From positions 1 to 56,209 of the forward strand of contig QTVU01000016.1 in the NCBI GenBank assembly GCA_003460745.1: DNA of 56,209 bases. Direction: 5' to 3'. A program made the translations under genes and the position numbers. Source of the stretch: Firmicutes bacterium AM55-24TS (GTDB lineage Bacteria; Bacillota; Clostridia; UBA1381). Of this stretch, positions 35,651 to 44,322 are shown piece by piece (the first letter of the stretch is position 1; each line of letters begins with the position of its first letter). Below the pieces are notes generated by a model. That model ran no database searches, was not told the origin of the DNA, and saw nothing but the letters and a program-made list of their open reading frames with translations.

Positions 35651-36669
35651 GCAACGGCACCTCTGCCCAACGTTTCCATTTTGCGTTTCTTCGGCTTAGC
35701 TTCCATATCTATTGTTACCTCACTGCGTTTTGATATACCGCTTGTTGTAACAGCCTCAACCGCATATACGAAAGGTACGTTTGTTATTACTTTATCATCA
35801 ATGAAATGTGTTTCTTCTGTTTTTCCTATGTACTTGTAAATACCGTAAGGTGCTTTTTGGTAAATGTTGTACCAAACTGCCTCCTTAAATCCGTTCCATA
35901 CAAGTGTTACGGAATTAGGAGTTTCCTTTGCGTCAAGCTCTGTTATCTCGCCTGCAACGCTCTTGCCGTCAACGACTTCAACATCAATCGTAACAGACTT
36001 ATCCGAACAGAACTTATGTGCATACAATGCACACACGCTGTATTCAAATTTATCGCATATTGTAACGTCACCGTCAACAAATTCCTCTGTAACAACGTCC
36101 TGAACCTTATCAATTTCGTTATTCTTCGGATTTCTGCGTGACACTCTGTAACCGATAACGCCATCGGCTTTATCCCAAGTCAATTTAACCGAAGCCGTAT
36201 CACGTTTTGCGATAACGGCACTTTTAACATTCTTAACTTCAATGTCTTGCTTTTGTGCAATATCAATGCTGTTAAGGCAAGTATGCTTACCCATTTCAAA
36301 TGCAAATTCAATCTTACCGTCAGTAACTGTAACAGGGAACACTCTTTCCACAACAGTACCGTCACTTACCCATACGCCGTATTTTTCACCGTTGACGTTG
36401 TAGAATGTCATAACATCGCCTTCGTCAACATAGTCGCCCGTAGAAACGCGTACAATATATTCACCGTTTTCAATATCAACAATAAATGACTTTCCGCCCA
36501 TAAAAAGAAAATCTCTGTTTAATTCCTTTTCACCGATTTTTCTTTCGTCAGCCTCTGCGACTTCCGAAAGTCCAAAACCTTTTTCCTTTGTGTAAACAGA
36601 TTTTTCAGTCACTTTTGTGTAACCGTCAACAGGCGGTTTCTTACCGAAATCAAAACTTGCCTCTCTCAT
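35647..36669 (-). CDS. N-terminal part of the rhamnogalacturonan lyase: carbohydrate-binding and FN3 modules
   Basis: About 340 residues with no signal peptide. Residues 1-140 form a beta-sandwich like that in front of rhamnogalacturonan acetylesterases (FDFGKKPPVDGYTKV, NRDFLFMGGKSFIVD, NGEYIVRVSTGD). Two FN3-like domains follow (about 145-235 and 240-325). The frame ends KRKMETLGRGAVA, which is the start of the PL11 catalytic domain, so the true gene continues into 35650-33854. The ATG at 36669 with AGAGGAAA upstream is preferred to the frame's first codon at 36696. Confidence 0.8.
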   Translation of the reverse strand: MREASFDFGKKPPVDGYTKVTEKSVYTKEKGFGLSEVAEADERKIGEKELNRDFLFMGGKSFIVDIENGEYIVRVSTGDYVDEGDVMTFYNVNGEKYGVWVSDGTVVERVFPVTVTDGKIEFAFEMGKHTCLNSIDIAQKQDIEVKNVKSAVIAKRDTASVKLTWDKADGVIGYRVSRRNPKNNEIDKVQDVVTEEFVDGDVTICDKFEYSVCALYAHKFCSDKSVTIDVEVVDGKSVAGEITELDAKETPNSVTLVWNGFKEAVWYNIYQKAPYGIYKYIGKTEETHFIDDKVITNVPFVYAVEAVTTSGISKRSEVTIDMEAKPKKRKMETLGRGAVA

Positions 36670-36773
36670 TTTATCAATTTCCTCTCTAAAATACATTATA
36701 ATAATTTAATTATACACCAAAATTATAAATTAATAAAGTGTTTTTTAAAAGAGTTTTTATGTTTTTTTCTTAA

Positions 36774-37577
36774 TTATTGCAATTCATCAAGGCTTTTAAA
36801 CGTATATCCCTCATTTTTTGCGTAATTTATTATATCTTCCAAAGCATTTGCATTGTCGGAGGACACTGCGTGAAGAAGTAAAATAGCACCGTCGTGCAAA
36901 TACGGTGTAACTTGATTAAACGCATAGTCCGCCCCCTGCTGCATATTTATATCCCAATCCTTGTACGCAAAGCTCCACAGAATTGTCCTGTATCCCATAT
37001 CTTTTGCAACAGCAAGCACTCGTTCACTGTATTCCCCCTCCGGCGGACGCATATACTTCATACTCACGCCGTACATTTCCTCACACATTTTATTCAAATC
37101 GGAAAGTTCTTTTTGCTCCGTTTCGACGCTCTGTTTCGGTAAATTCGGGTGGTTTACGGTATGGTTTCCGACAATGTGACCGTCATCAATCATTCTATGC
37201 ACCAATTCCTGCTGATTTTCAAGATACGGACCTGTCACAAAAAATGCCGCAGGCGTTGAAGTCTGCTCCAAAACGTCCAAAATCTTTGACGTGTAGCCGT
37301 TTTCATAACCCTCGTCAAATGTCAGATAAAGTGTTTTCGGTGCATTTTCATCTATATAATAGCAATCGTATTTTCTAAGCACTTCCTTTTGTGAATTAGG
37401 TATTTCGGGTGGTGCGCCTTTCTTGCGTACAAATCCCCAACCAATCCCCTCATTATTCATTTGGTCATATGACACATTCACCTGTTGTACGTCATTACTG
37501 ACCGTATCGGCTGTATTAGATGAACAACCGCTCATCAAAATTGTCGTGCAAAAAATTACCAAAATCACTTTTTTCAT
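36774..37577 (-). CDS. PdaA-type peptidoglycan N-deacetylase, lipoprotein
   Basis: A 267-residue polysaccharide deacetylase with a lipoprotein signal (LMSGC, residue 18 the likely lipidated Cys). NodB motifs: LTFDEGYENG, the metal pair in HIVGNHTVNHP, MRPPEGEYS, and LLLHAVS. The FDEGYENGYT form is characteristic of delta-lactam-producing PdaA, which modifies spore-cortex muramic acid, supporting spore formation. Could also act on vegetative wall. Monocistronic. Confidence 0.9.
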   Translation of the reverse strand: MKKVILVIFCTTILMSGCSSNTADTVSNDVQQVNVSYDQMNNEGIGWGFVRKKGAPPEIPNSQKEVLRKYDCYYIDENAPKTLYLTFDEGYENGYTSKILDVLEQTSTPAAFFVTGPYLENQQELVHRMIDDGHIVGNHTVNHPNLPKQSVETEQKELSDLNKMCEEMYGVSMKYMRPPEGEYSERVLAVAKDMGYRTILWSFAYKDWDINMQQGADYAFNQVTPYLHDGAILLLHAVSSDNANALEDIINYAKNEGYTFKSLDELQ

Positions 37578-37637
37578 TGTTTATCATACCCTTTCTTTAT
37601 TTATTTTTATTCTTTAATAATATTGTTAATAATATTG

Positions 37638-37666
37638 TTGAATTTTATTGTAAATTGGTATATAAT
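37638..37666 (+). promoter_or_regulatory. SigA-type promoter of the membrane deacetylase
   Basis: TTGAAT and TATAAT are 17 bases apart, about 35 bases before the start codon at 37701. Confidence 0.6.
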
Positions 37667-37700
37667 AATGATATATCAGCTTTTTAGGGGGATTTTAATT

Positions 37701-38861
37701 ATGTCTAATGCAACCGAATTTGAAATGAGACGTCGTGAACGCCGCAGACGTGAACGTCTTAGAAAAAAACGTATACGTGCGGCTATTATTTTTATAGTTC
37801 TTATAGCAATTATTATTGTTGTCGCAGTTGCCGTTTCGATGAAAAAAGGTAACAACGAGCAACAAAATACAAATAATGTATCAGTCGAAGCAACAGAAAA
37901 TCCCGAAAATGTCGTTCCGACCGTAGAGCCGGTACAAACAAATACATTAAATATTCCTCCCGCAACGGAAGAAAACGACCTGCTTCAAATCGTTAAAGAT
38001 TCAGTACAGGAAAAGCGTTGTTATCTTACATTCGATGACGGTCCTACAGAAAATATAACTCCGCAAATTCTTGATACTTTGAGAAAATACAATATTAAAG
38101 CCACGTTCTTTGAAGTCGGTTCACTTATCGACTCAAACTTTGATATGGCAAGACGTGTATACGAAGAAGGACATCTTATAGCAAACCACTCTGATGGACA
38201 TAACTATGAGAAATTATATGCGTCAACAGACACATTTATTAATGAAGTAAACGCTTGTTTCCAAAAAATTGACGCAGTTACAGGCGGCGCTCAAACAATG
38301 CGACTTGTACGTTTTCCTGGCGGCAGCTATAAATCAAGTGCAGACAGTTTTTCGCCTGTAAAGCAAGAATGTAAAGCAGTATTGAAAGAAAACGGTTACT
38401 ATTATTGTGACTGGAACGCGCTAAATGGTGACGCAGAGGGTAAAAAGAAAGATGCACAAGGTCTTTTGGATTACCTAAAGTCAAATATGCCGGAAGGTCA
38501 AAATGTTGTCATTCTTATGCACGATGCCGCCGCTAAACAGTCAACAGCGGATAGCTTACCGCTTATTATCGAATACTTGATTTCAGAGGGATATACATTC
38601 CACAGACTTGACGATATTAATTATCAAGCCGCCGTCACAACAATAGCCCCCGAAAGCGGTGAAACAACAACTACTTCTGTTTCAAGCGACACTACTTCAA
38701 ATAGTGAGTCACGCACAACAACTACAACAGACAGTCCATCTTCCGCAACAGAAGAACCGACATCAACTCAAAGCACACAGACACAAAATACACAAACTCA
38801 AAACACACAGACAACAACTCCAGTCCCTGCTCAATCGGGTACAGCAATTATAATTCAATAA
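37701..38861 (+). CDS. Membrane-anchored polysaccharide deacetylase with Thr-rich tail
   Basis: A 386-residue protein: very basic cytoplasmic N-terminus (RRRERRRRERLRKKR), one membrane helix (about 30-50), a linker, then a NodB domain (about 105-300) with LTFDDGPTENIT, HLIANHSDGHNY, RFPGGSYK and ILMHDAA. The C-terminal 75 residues are low-complexity Thr/Ser/Gln (TQTQNTQTQNTQ repeats) and may thread or bind the wall. AGGGGG is 9 bases before the ATG at 37701; an in-frame codon at 37623 lies upstream of the promoter. Likely removes N-acetyl groups from peptidoglycan or another wall glycan. Confidence 0.9.
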   Translation: MSNATEFEMRRRERRRRERLRKKRIRAAIIFIVLIAIIIVVAVAVSMKKGNNEQQNTNNVSVEATENPENVVPTVEPVQTNTLNIPPATEENDLLQIVKDSVQEKRCYLTFDDGPTENITPQILDTLRKYNIKATFFEVGSLIDSNFDMARRVYEEGHLIANHSDGHNYEKLYASTDTFINEVNACFQKIDAVTGGAQTMRLVRFPGGSYKSSADSFSPVKQECKAVLKENGYYYCDWNALNGDAEGKKKDAQGLLDYLKSNMPEGQNVVILMHDAAAKQSTADSLPLIIEYLISEGYTFHRLDDINYQAAVTTIAPESGETTTTSVSSDTTSNSESRTTTTTDSPSSATEEPTSTQSTQTQNTQTQNTQTTTPVPAQSGTAIIIQ

Positions 38862-38868
38862 CAAAAAA

Positions 38869-38897
38869 AAAGAACTGCGAAAAATCGCAGTTCTTTT
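38869..38897 (+). terminator. Intrinsic terminator of the deacetylase gene
   Basis: AAAGAACTGCGA pairs with TCGCAGTTCTTT around AAAA and is followed by T's; it starts 8 bases past the stop. Confidence 0.9.
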
Positions 38898-38926
38898 TGA
38901 TTGTAAATAACTACTCGACAAACTAT

Positions 38927-39101
38927 CAGAGGTTGAGAAATTAGTTCGGATTTCGTGAAAATGAACTCGTAGACGTACGTTGGTACGTTAGAGTTTATTT
39001 TCACGGAAAGTGCAAAGGCAAGCCATTCATCGAAGATAGGCTTGCCTTTTTTATTTTCTTAAATTAAATTTTGCACGTTCCGGACAATTTATCGACCTCT
39101 G
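38927..39101 (+). mobile_element. MITE-like element, copy 3
   Basis: 175 bases with terminal inverted repeats CAGAGGTTGAGAAATTAG and (inverted) CAGAGGTCGATAAATTGTCC. Internal hairpins: GTGAAAATGAACTC ... GAGTTTATTTTCAC with a GTAC-rich top, and AGGCAAGCC ... GGCTTGCCT. Same orientation as copy 2. It abuts the stop codon of the ECF gene at 39103 and lacks both the AGCGTG side hairpin and obvious flanking palindrome duplication. Confidence 0.75.
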
Positions 39102-39102
39102 A

Positions 39103-39588
39103 TTAAAATCCTATTCTTTTTCTGTTTTTAATCAATATCGGTACAATAATCGCCGATGCAACCATACTCATACACCACTGTATCGGTGATGAAATAAGCG
39201 ATACAAGTGCGGTTTCGTATCCCATAAGCGGAATTTCCGCAACAAAGTAACCGCCTGTAACAATCACAAGTGCAACAATACCGCCGATTATAAAATGTTT
39301 TATATCAACGTGTCCGTAAACGATTTTACCGATTGCAAATCCCATAATACCTTTAATAATAAATGTCGGTATACAGAATATCGGATAACCTGAAATAAAA
39401 TCTGCCAAGCTATGTCCTATCGCTCCGACAATCGCACCGGGTATAGGTCCGAGTATCATTGCAGCCACATAAATTATGCAGTCGCCGAAATGCACATATC
39501 CGCCGCCTATCGGCACTTTCGGCACGATAGTAAGTACGCACGCCAACGCCGTAAGCATTGCCACTCTAACAAATTGTTTAGTATTCAT
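39103..39588 (-). CDS. ECF transporter S-component, substrate unknown
   Basis: A 161-residue, about six-helix membrane protein of the energy-coupling-factor substrate-binding type: RVAMLTALACVLTIVPKVPI start, VHFGDCIIYVAAMILGPIPG, and GHSLADFISGYP. It would need the shared ECF ATPase/T module, which is not here. It overlaps nrdG by 11 bases, so it is translated from the nrdG transcript; this hints at import of something linked to anaerobic nucleotide metabolism, but that is inference. Confidence 0.85.
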   Translation of the reverse strand: MNTKQFVRVAMLTALACVLTIVPKVPIGGGYVHFGDCIIYVAAMILGPIPGAIVGAIGHSLADFISGYPIFCIPTFIIKGIMGFAIGKIVYGHVDIKHFIIGGIVALVIVTGGYFVAEIPLMGYETALVSLISSPIQWCMSMVASAIIVPILIKNRKRIGF

Positions 39589-40093
39589 CGTATTCCCCTT
39601 CTGTAAGTTCCGTCACTGTTTTATCTTCAAGTGATTTCTTTACATTTATAATTCTTTGATTTTCAGAGCCTCTGAATTTCAATTTCAAATTTTTCTTTTC
39701 TGCCACAAACGCACCGTCAACAAGCACGTCAATATATTTTAAAATATCTTCACATTCTCCGACAAGCTCTTCAAAAGTAAAACCACTGTAACACCATACG
39801 GTTTTATTCGGAAAATGTTCCTTTATTGTTTTTAAAATATATTGTACCGCCATGCGATTTTCCTTTTCAAAAGGCTCACCGCCGAGCAGGCTGAAACCTT
39901 TTATATACTCCTTATCCATTGCGGTTATAATTTCGTTCATTGTATCATCCGTGAACTCATTGCCATAGCAAAAATCCCACGTTTCACTGTTAAAGCAGTC
40001 CTTACAGTGACGTCTGCAACCACTGACAAAAAGCGATACTCTCACGCCTGTTCCGTTTGCAATGTCTGTTTTCTTTATATTCCCATAATACAT
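39578..40093 (-). CDS. nrdG: Anaerobic ribonucleotide reductase activating protein
   Basis: A 171-residue radical-SAM activase that makes the glycyl radical on NrdD. It has NGTGVRVSLFVSGC and CRRHCKDC (CxxxCxxC [4Fe-4S] site), LLGGEPFE and VDGAFV. The start at 40093 begins MYYGNIKKTDIANG as in the family. Its ribosome site (GGAAA) lies in one arm of a 10-bp stem of the leader RNA (40097-40185). Confidence 0.95.
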   Translation of the reverse strand: MYYGNIKKTDIANGTGVRVSLFVSGCRRHCKDCFNSETWDFCYGNEFTDDTMNEIITAMDKEYIKGFSLLGGEPFEKENRMAVQYILKTIKEHFPNKTVWCYSGFTFEELVGECEDILKYIDVLVDGAFVAEKKNLKLKFRGSENQRIINVKKSLEDKTVTELTEGEYDEY

Positions 40094-40096
40094 AAT

Positions 40097-40258
40097 TAAT
40101 TTCCACAGCATTTCTGCCCACAAATAGTAATTAAAAACCTTAACTGCTCTTGCTTGTGGGCTGACAAGGCGTTAAGTGGAAATTATGTCCATGTGCGTTC
40201 GCCATAGGCGAAAATCGCACGGACAATTAAATCAAATAACGTGATTTTTCACGTTATT
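40097..40258 (-). promoter_or_regulatory. Structured nrdG leader with pseudoknot-like inverted repeats
   Basis: Between nrdD and nrdG are perfect complementary pairs: 40097-40106 with 40176-40185 (10 bp, outer stem), 40116-40123 with 40154-40161 (GCCCACAA/TTGTGGGC), and 40139-40144 with 40171-40176 (CTTAAC/GTTAAG). The last two interleave, giving an H-type pseudoknot inside the outer stem. The outer stem holds the nrdG ribosome site. Two further hairpins precede it: GTCC.GTGCG ... CGCAC.GGAC (40188-40224) and AATAACGTGA/TCACGTTATT (40236-40258). This could be a translation-controlling riboswitch or a protein-binding leader. Confidence 0.5.
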
Positions 40259-40266
40259 TTCCCTTA

Positions 40267-42392
40267 TTACAAATGCAAAACTCTGCTCTTAATCTCTTTC
40301 GTCTTTCCCGCATTCCAGAAATTTTCGCCGAGATAACCGCAAGTACGTCTTGTAACATTCAATTTACTGTGGTCTTTATTATGACATTGCGGACATTCCC
40401 ATTCCATATTGTCATTAATTATAATCTCACCGTCAAAGCCACAGTCTTGGCAATAGTCCGACTTTGTATTAAATTCGCCGTACTGAATGTTATCATAAAT
40501 ATACTTCACAAGCGTTTCAAGTGCAGGCAGGTTATTCTGCATATTCGGTATTTCCACATAAGAAATCGCACCGCCGAGCGAAATATTTTGGAATTCGCTT
40601 TCAATATCGAATTTATCAAAAGCATTGATTTTCTCTCTGACGTCAACGTGGTAAGAATTTGTATAATAACCCTTATCGGTAACATTCTTAATCGGTCCGA
40701 ATTTTTCATAATCAATTTAGCGAAACGATAGCATAACGTTTCCGCAGGTGTGCCGTAAAGACTGAAACCCAATCCTGTTTCCTCTTTCCACTTTTCCGCC
40801 GCGTCACGCATATGATACATTACTTTAAGTGCAAATTCTTTACCCTTACCGCTTGTTTGGCTTTCGCCGGTCATAAGGTAAGTAAGTTCATAAAGACCGA
40901 TATATCCGAGCGACAACGTAGAATACCCATTGTGCAAGTATTTATCAATCGTTTCACCTTTTTTCAAACGTGCTATAGCACCGTATTGCCAGTGAATAGG
41001 GCTTACGTCAGACACAACCCCCTCCAATGCTTTATGACGGCACATAAGCGCCTCATAGCAAAGTTCCAAACGTTCGTCAAACAGTTTCCAAAACTTTTCT
41101 TCATCGCCCTTAGCCACAAGTCCGATTTGCGGAAGATTTATACTTACAACACCTTGATTAAATCTCCCCTCCCACTTGTACTCACCGTTTTCGTCTTTCC
41201 AAGGTGAAAGGAACGAGCGACAGCCCATACAGCTGAATACGTTACCCTCATAATTTTCACGCATTTTCTTTGCTGAAATATAGTCGGGATACATTCTTTT
41301 AGCGGAACATTTAACCGCAAGTTTCGTAACGTAATCGTATTTACCGCCCTTTAGACAGTTGTTTTCATCAAGCACATATATAAGCTTTGGGAATGCAGGT
41401 GTAACATACACACCCTGTTCATTCTTAATACCATCAAGTCTTTGACGAAGAATTTCTTCTATAATTCTTACGTTTTCGTCAACGTATTCGTTATTTTCAT
41501 CAATATATAGGAACAAAGTCACAAACGGCGACTGACCGTTCGTTGTCATAAGCGTGTTAATCTGATATTGAATAGTCTGTACACCCGATCTTAATTCATC
41601 ATCGACACGCATTTCAACTATTTTCTCAATATCCTCTTGACTTAACGTATCCTTGAATTTTTCCTGTGTTTCAGCCATAAACTTGTCGCGGCTCTTTCTT
41701 AAATATTTTCCCAAATGTGCCACATTTACTGACTGTCCGCCATACTGATTACTTGCAACCGCCGCAATAATCTGCGTTGTGACGGTACAGGCAACCTGAA
41801 AGCTCTTAGGCGATTCAATCATTTTACCGTTCATAACAGTACCGTTGTCAAGCATATCCTTGATATTTATAAGACAGCAGTTAAAAATCGGCTGTATAAA
41901 ATAATCCGCGTCATGAAAATGAAGTATGCCGTTTTGATGTGCCATTGTGATATGCTCCGGCAACAGCATACGTCTTGTAAGGTCACGCGACACTTCACCT
42001 GCTATATAGTCACGCTGTGTAGACGCGTGAACAGTATTCTTATTTGAATTTTCCTCCGCAAGCTCCTTGTTTTCGTTTCTGATTAGCTTTAGGATTGATT
42101 CATCTGTTGTATTCGACTTTCTCAAAAGACTGCGTTGGTATCTGTATATCATATACTTTTTCGCAAGTACATACTTGTTGTGTGCAACAAGCGTCTTTTC
42201 GATTATATCTTGTATCGTTTCAACGGGAATTACTTCCTTGTCTGTTTTTTCAACGTTTCCTATCGCCTCTTCTATCAAGTCGTCACTGACTTTTTGCGAA
42301 TTGTCCACCTCAACATTCGCTTTTTTAATGGCGGCTGTTATCTTGTCAGCATTGTATTCAACAATTCTGCCGTCACGCTTTTGTACCTTCAT
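40267..42392 (-). pseudogene. nrdD: Anaerobic ribonucleoside-triphosphate reductase, one frameshift
   Basis: The enzyme makes deoxyribonucleotides without oxygen. Frame 1 (40506-42392) has the N-terminal ATP-cone (KVQKRDGRIVEYNADKITAAI) and most of the catalytic barrel (HFHDADYF, VFSCMGCRSFLSPW, LSLGYIGLYEL). Frame 2 (to 40267) has the end: zinc site CQDCG ... CPQC and the glycyl-radical loop RRTCGYLG. A single missing base near 40718 (AAATTGATTAT; one extra base restores AKL-DYEKFGPIKNV) separates them. Restored length is about 708 residues, normal for the family. For an anaerobe this gene is normally essential, so a consensus error is likely. Confidence 0.93.
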
Positions 42393-42419
42393 TTTTTATT
42401 AACCCCTTCTCTGTATAAA

Positions 42420-42522
42420 ACACTATATACAGTATTATCGCTCAAAAAAAATATGCAGAAAGCACGTCTTTATGCGTGTTTTATGCAAATCTCAAATACT
42501 ATGTAACCACTATATTTTGTGT
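42420..42522 (-). promoter_or_regulatory. Two NrdR-box-like sites upstream of nrdD
   Basis: ACACAAAATATAGTGG (minus strand, 42507-42522) and ATACTGTATATAGTGT (42420-42435) both match the NrdR box pattern ACAC-N-ATATA-N-GTGT closely. NrdR represses ribonucleotide reductase operons when dATP is high. Start-to-start distance is 87 bases, longer than the usual pair spacing of about three turns. Confidence 0.6.
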
Positions 42523-42621
42523 CCTTGATATTTTTGTATATCTATATCTTGTATTATATTATAGCACAGTTGGATTATAAATGCAATACATTTTATTTTA
42601 CAAATTGAATACAATATAAAA

Positions 42622-42648
42622 AAGCAAGCACAATTTTTATGCTTGCTT
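42622..42648 (-). terminator. Intrinsic terminator of the single-GerMN gene
   Basis: AAGCAAGCA pairs with TGCTTGCTT around a 9-base loop; on the minus strand it is followed by TTTTTTAT. Confidence 0.85.
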
Positions 42649-42663
42649 ATCAATATATTGTAT

Positions 42664-43185
42664 TTATATAAAATAATCCGGAATAAAAGTTTCCCTCATA
42701 TCAATGTAGCCCTTAAAATCTTTCTGACGCTTGCCGTCTATTGTAAACCTTACGTTCACAATCCCGTCAAGTCCTGTAAGTGAATTGACGATTGAATACA
42801 CTGTAAGCAGTTCCAAATCACGACCCTCGGGGTGCTTGTCCGCCAATTCCTGCTTTATATCCACATACGCAATCCTATCAAGCACTTTCACCTTTATACC
42901 GTGTTTGACGTTCGGAATAATTCGCCTTATTTTCGGATTGTCGTCATATCCCTCAACAAGCTCGTCCGCTACTCTTTGTGCCATTTTCTGCGTACTCATC
43001 TGCGGTATTTGAGTTTTTACGGGAATCAATCTAAGCATTTGTGCGTCAACGTAATACAGCTTTACCTCTGTCATTTCCGTATGTGTATTCTGCGATATAA
43101 CCACAGTACCAAAGCCGATTGCAAGTATTAATAAAAATATAAAGTGTCTTATAAGCGTGTTCTTCTTTAATGTAACTATCTGCAA
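42664..43185 (-). CDS. Membrane-anchored single GerMN-domain protein
   Basis: A 173-residue protein with one membrane anchor (HFIFLLILAIGFGTVVI, about residues 13-31) and a GerMN domain (about 38-155): VKLYYVDAQ, RVADELVEG and LTVYSIVNSLTGLDGIVNVRF. It is related to the two-domain GerMN protein at 10470-11402. Such proteins occur in spore germination (GerM) and as periplasmic partners of sensor kinases. It stands alone between nrdD and the TSCPD gene. Confidence 0.82.
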   Translation of the reverse strand: MQIVTLKKNTLIRHFIFLLILAIGFGTVVISQNTHTEMTEVKLYYVDAQMLRLIPVKTQIPQMSTQKMAQRVADELVEGYDDNPKIRRIIPNVKHGIKVKVLDRIAYVDIKQELADKHPEGRDLELLTVYSIVNSLTGLDGIVNVRFTIDGKRQKDFKGYIDMRETFIPDYFI

Positions 43186-43243
43186 AACAAAAAACCTCCA
43201 TACACTGACTTATATACAGTATATGAAGGCTCAATGATTTTTA

Positions 43244-43495
43244 TTACATATTTTTACTTTGTTCCAATGCTATTGCAAGCTGGTCAGGGCAAGACGTACC
43301 GCGTCCGTTACAGTTTGTACCCTTTAATCTCGAAATAACATCATCAATATTCATACCCTCAACAAGAGCGCTTATACCTTGCGTATTACCGTTACAACCT
43401 CTTGTAAAGTGTACATTTCTGACAACTCCGTCTTCTACTTCAAAATCTATCTGTACAGAACAGACACCCTTAGGCTGATATGAAAACTTAGCCAT
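43244..43495 (-). CDS. TSCPD domain protein
   Basis: An 83-residue protein: FSYQPKGVCSVQIDFEVEDG, FTRGCNGNTQGIS and the name-giving TSCPDQLA near the end, with conserved cysteines that may bind metal. The family is found alone in clostridia and at the end of some class II ribonucleotide reductases; the stand-alone role is unknown. GGAGG precedes the ATG at 43495; an earlier in-frame codon would add 17 unconserved residues. Confidence 0.88.
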   Translation of the reverse strand: MAKFSYQPKGVCSVQIDFEVEDGVVRNVHFTRGCNGNTQGISALVEGMNIDDVISRLKGTNCNGRGTSCPDQLAIALEQSKNM

Positions 43496-43572
43496 TATAT
43501 CCACCTCCAAAATTTTATATTTATTGACATTCTGATTATACAACATTTATTGCTTTTTTTCAAGCATATCTA

Positions 43573-43601
43573 TTGACTATACACCCATTTTTTTATATAA
43601 T
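43573..43601 (+). promoter_or_regulatory. SigA-type promoter of the transaldolase gene
   Basis: TTGACT and TATAAT are 17 bases apart on the plus strand; the start codon with AGGAGG is about 34 bases downstream. Confidence 0.7.
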
Positions 43602-43634
43602 AATATATAGAAATAAATTTAGGAGGAAGTTCAA

Positions 43635-44281
43635 ATGAAATTATTTGTAGATACTGCCAATGTAGATGAAATCAGACAGGCAAATGATATGGCGTCATCT
43701 GCGGTGTTACAACAAATCCGTCTCTTATCGCAAAAGAGGGCAGAGATTTTGTTGAAGTTGTTAAGGAAATTACAACTATTGTAGACGGTCCTATCAGTGC
43801 CGAAGTTATTTCTCTTGAGGCTGATAAAATGGTTGAAGAGGCTAAACCTCTTGCAGCTATCAACAAGAACATTGTTATAAAAATTCCTATGTGTGCAGAG
43901 GGTCTAAAGGCTGTTAAAAAGCTTACAGCTCTTGGTATCAAGACTAACGTAACTCTTATCTTCTCATCCGCACAGGCACTTCTTGCCGCAAGAGCAGGCG
44001 CTACATATGTAAGTCCATTCCTTGGCAGACTTGACGACATCGGTACAAACGGTATGATTCTTATTGAAGAAATCGCTGATATTTTCAAAATCCACGAAAT
44101 CCCAACAGAAATTATCGCCGCAAGTATCAGAAATCCTATCCACGTTATCGACGCCGCAAGAGCAGGTTGTGACATCGCAACAGTTCCTTATAAGGTAATT
44201 GCTCAAATGCTTCACCACCCACTTACAGACAAGGGTATCGAAAGATTTTTAAAGGACTGGGAAACAGTTCCGAAAAACTAA
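43635..44281 (+). pseudogene. Transaldolase / fructose-6-phosphate aldolase (TalC type), one frameshift
   Basis: The first 19 codons ([19 protein letters not shown]) are followed by a shift at about 43691, where GG should be GGG. In the other frame the protein continues [17 protein letters not shown] to the end at 44281, with the Schiff-base lysine in NIVIKIPMC and FLGRLDDIG. Restored length is 215 residues, exactly normal. It transfers dihydroxyacetone units in the pentose phosphate pathway. The open stretch starting at 43829 lacks the N-terminal strands and is not a real shorter gene. Confidence 0.92.
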
Positions 44282-44294
44282 TCAAGCAAAAATT

Positions 44295-44318
44295 AAGGCT
44301 GCCGATTTAGGCAGCCTT
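44295..44318. terminator. Bidirectional terminator
   Basis: AAGGCTGCC pairs with GGCAGCCTT around GATTTA, followed by T's; it lies between the convergent transaldolase and PP2C genes. Confidence 0.85.
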
Positions 44319-44322
44319 TTTA

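Noticed and set aside
40267..40557. Separate small zinc-ribbon gene
   Set aside because: It is the C-terminal end of NrdD (CxxC pairs and glycyl-radical loop) displaced by one base.
43672..44175. Minus-strand open frame of 167 codons across the transaldolase
   Set aside because: It is antisense to a strongly conserved family and lacks a start signal; the plus-strand frame carries all family motifs.
43829..44281. Shorter transaldolase starting at an internal ATG
   Set aside because: It would lack the first barrel strands; the upstream sequence encodes them perfectly after a one-base correction.
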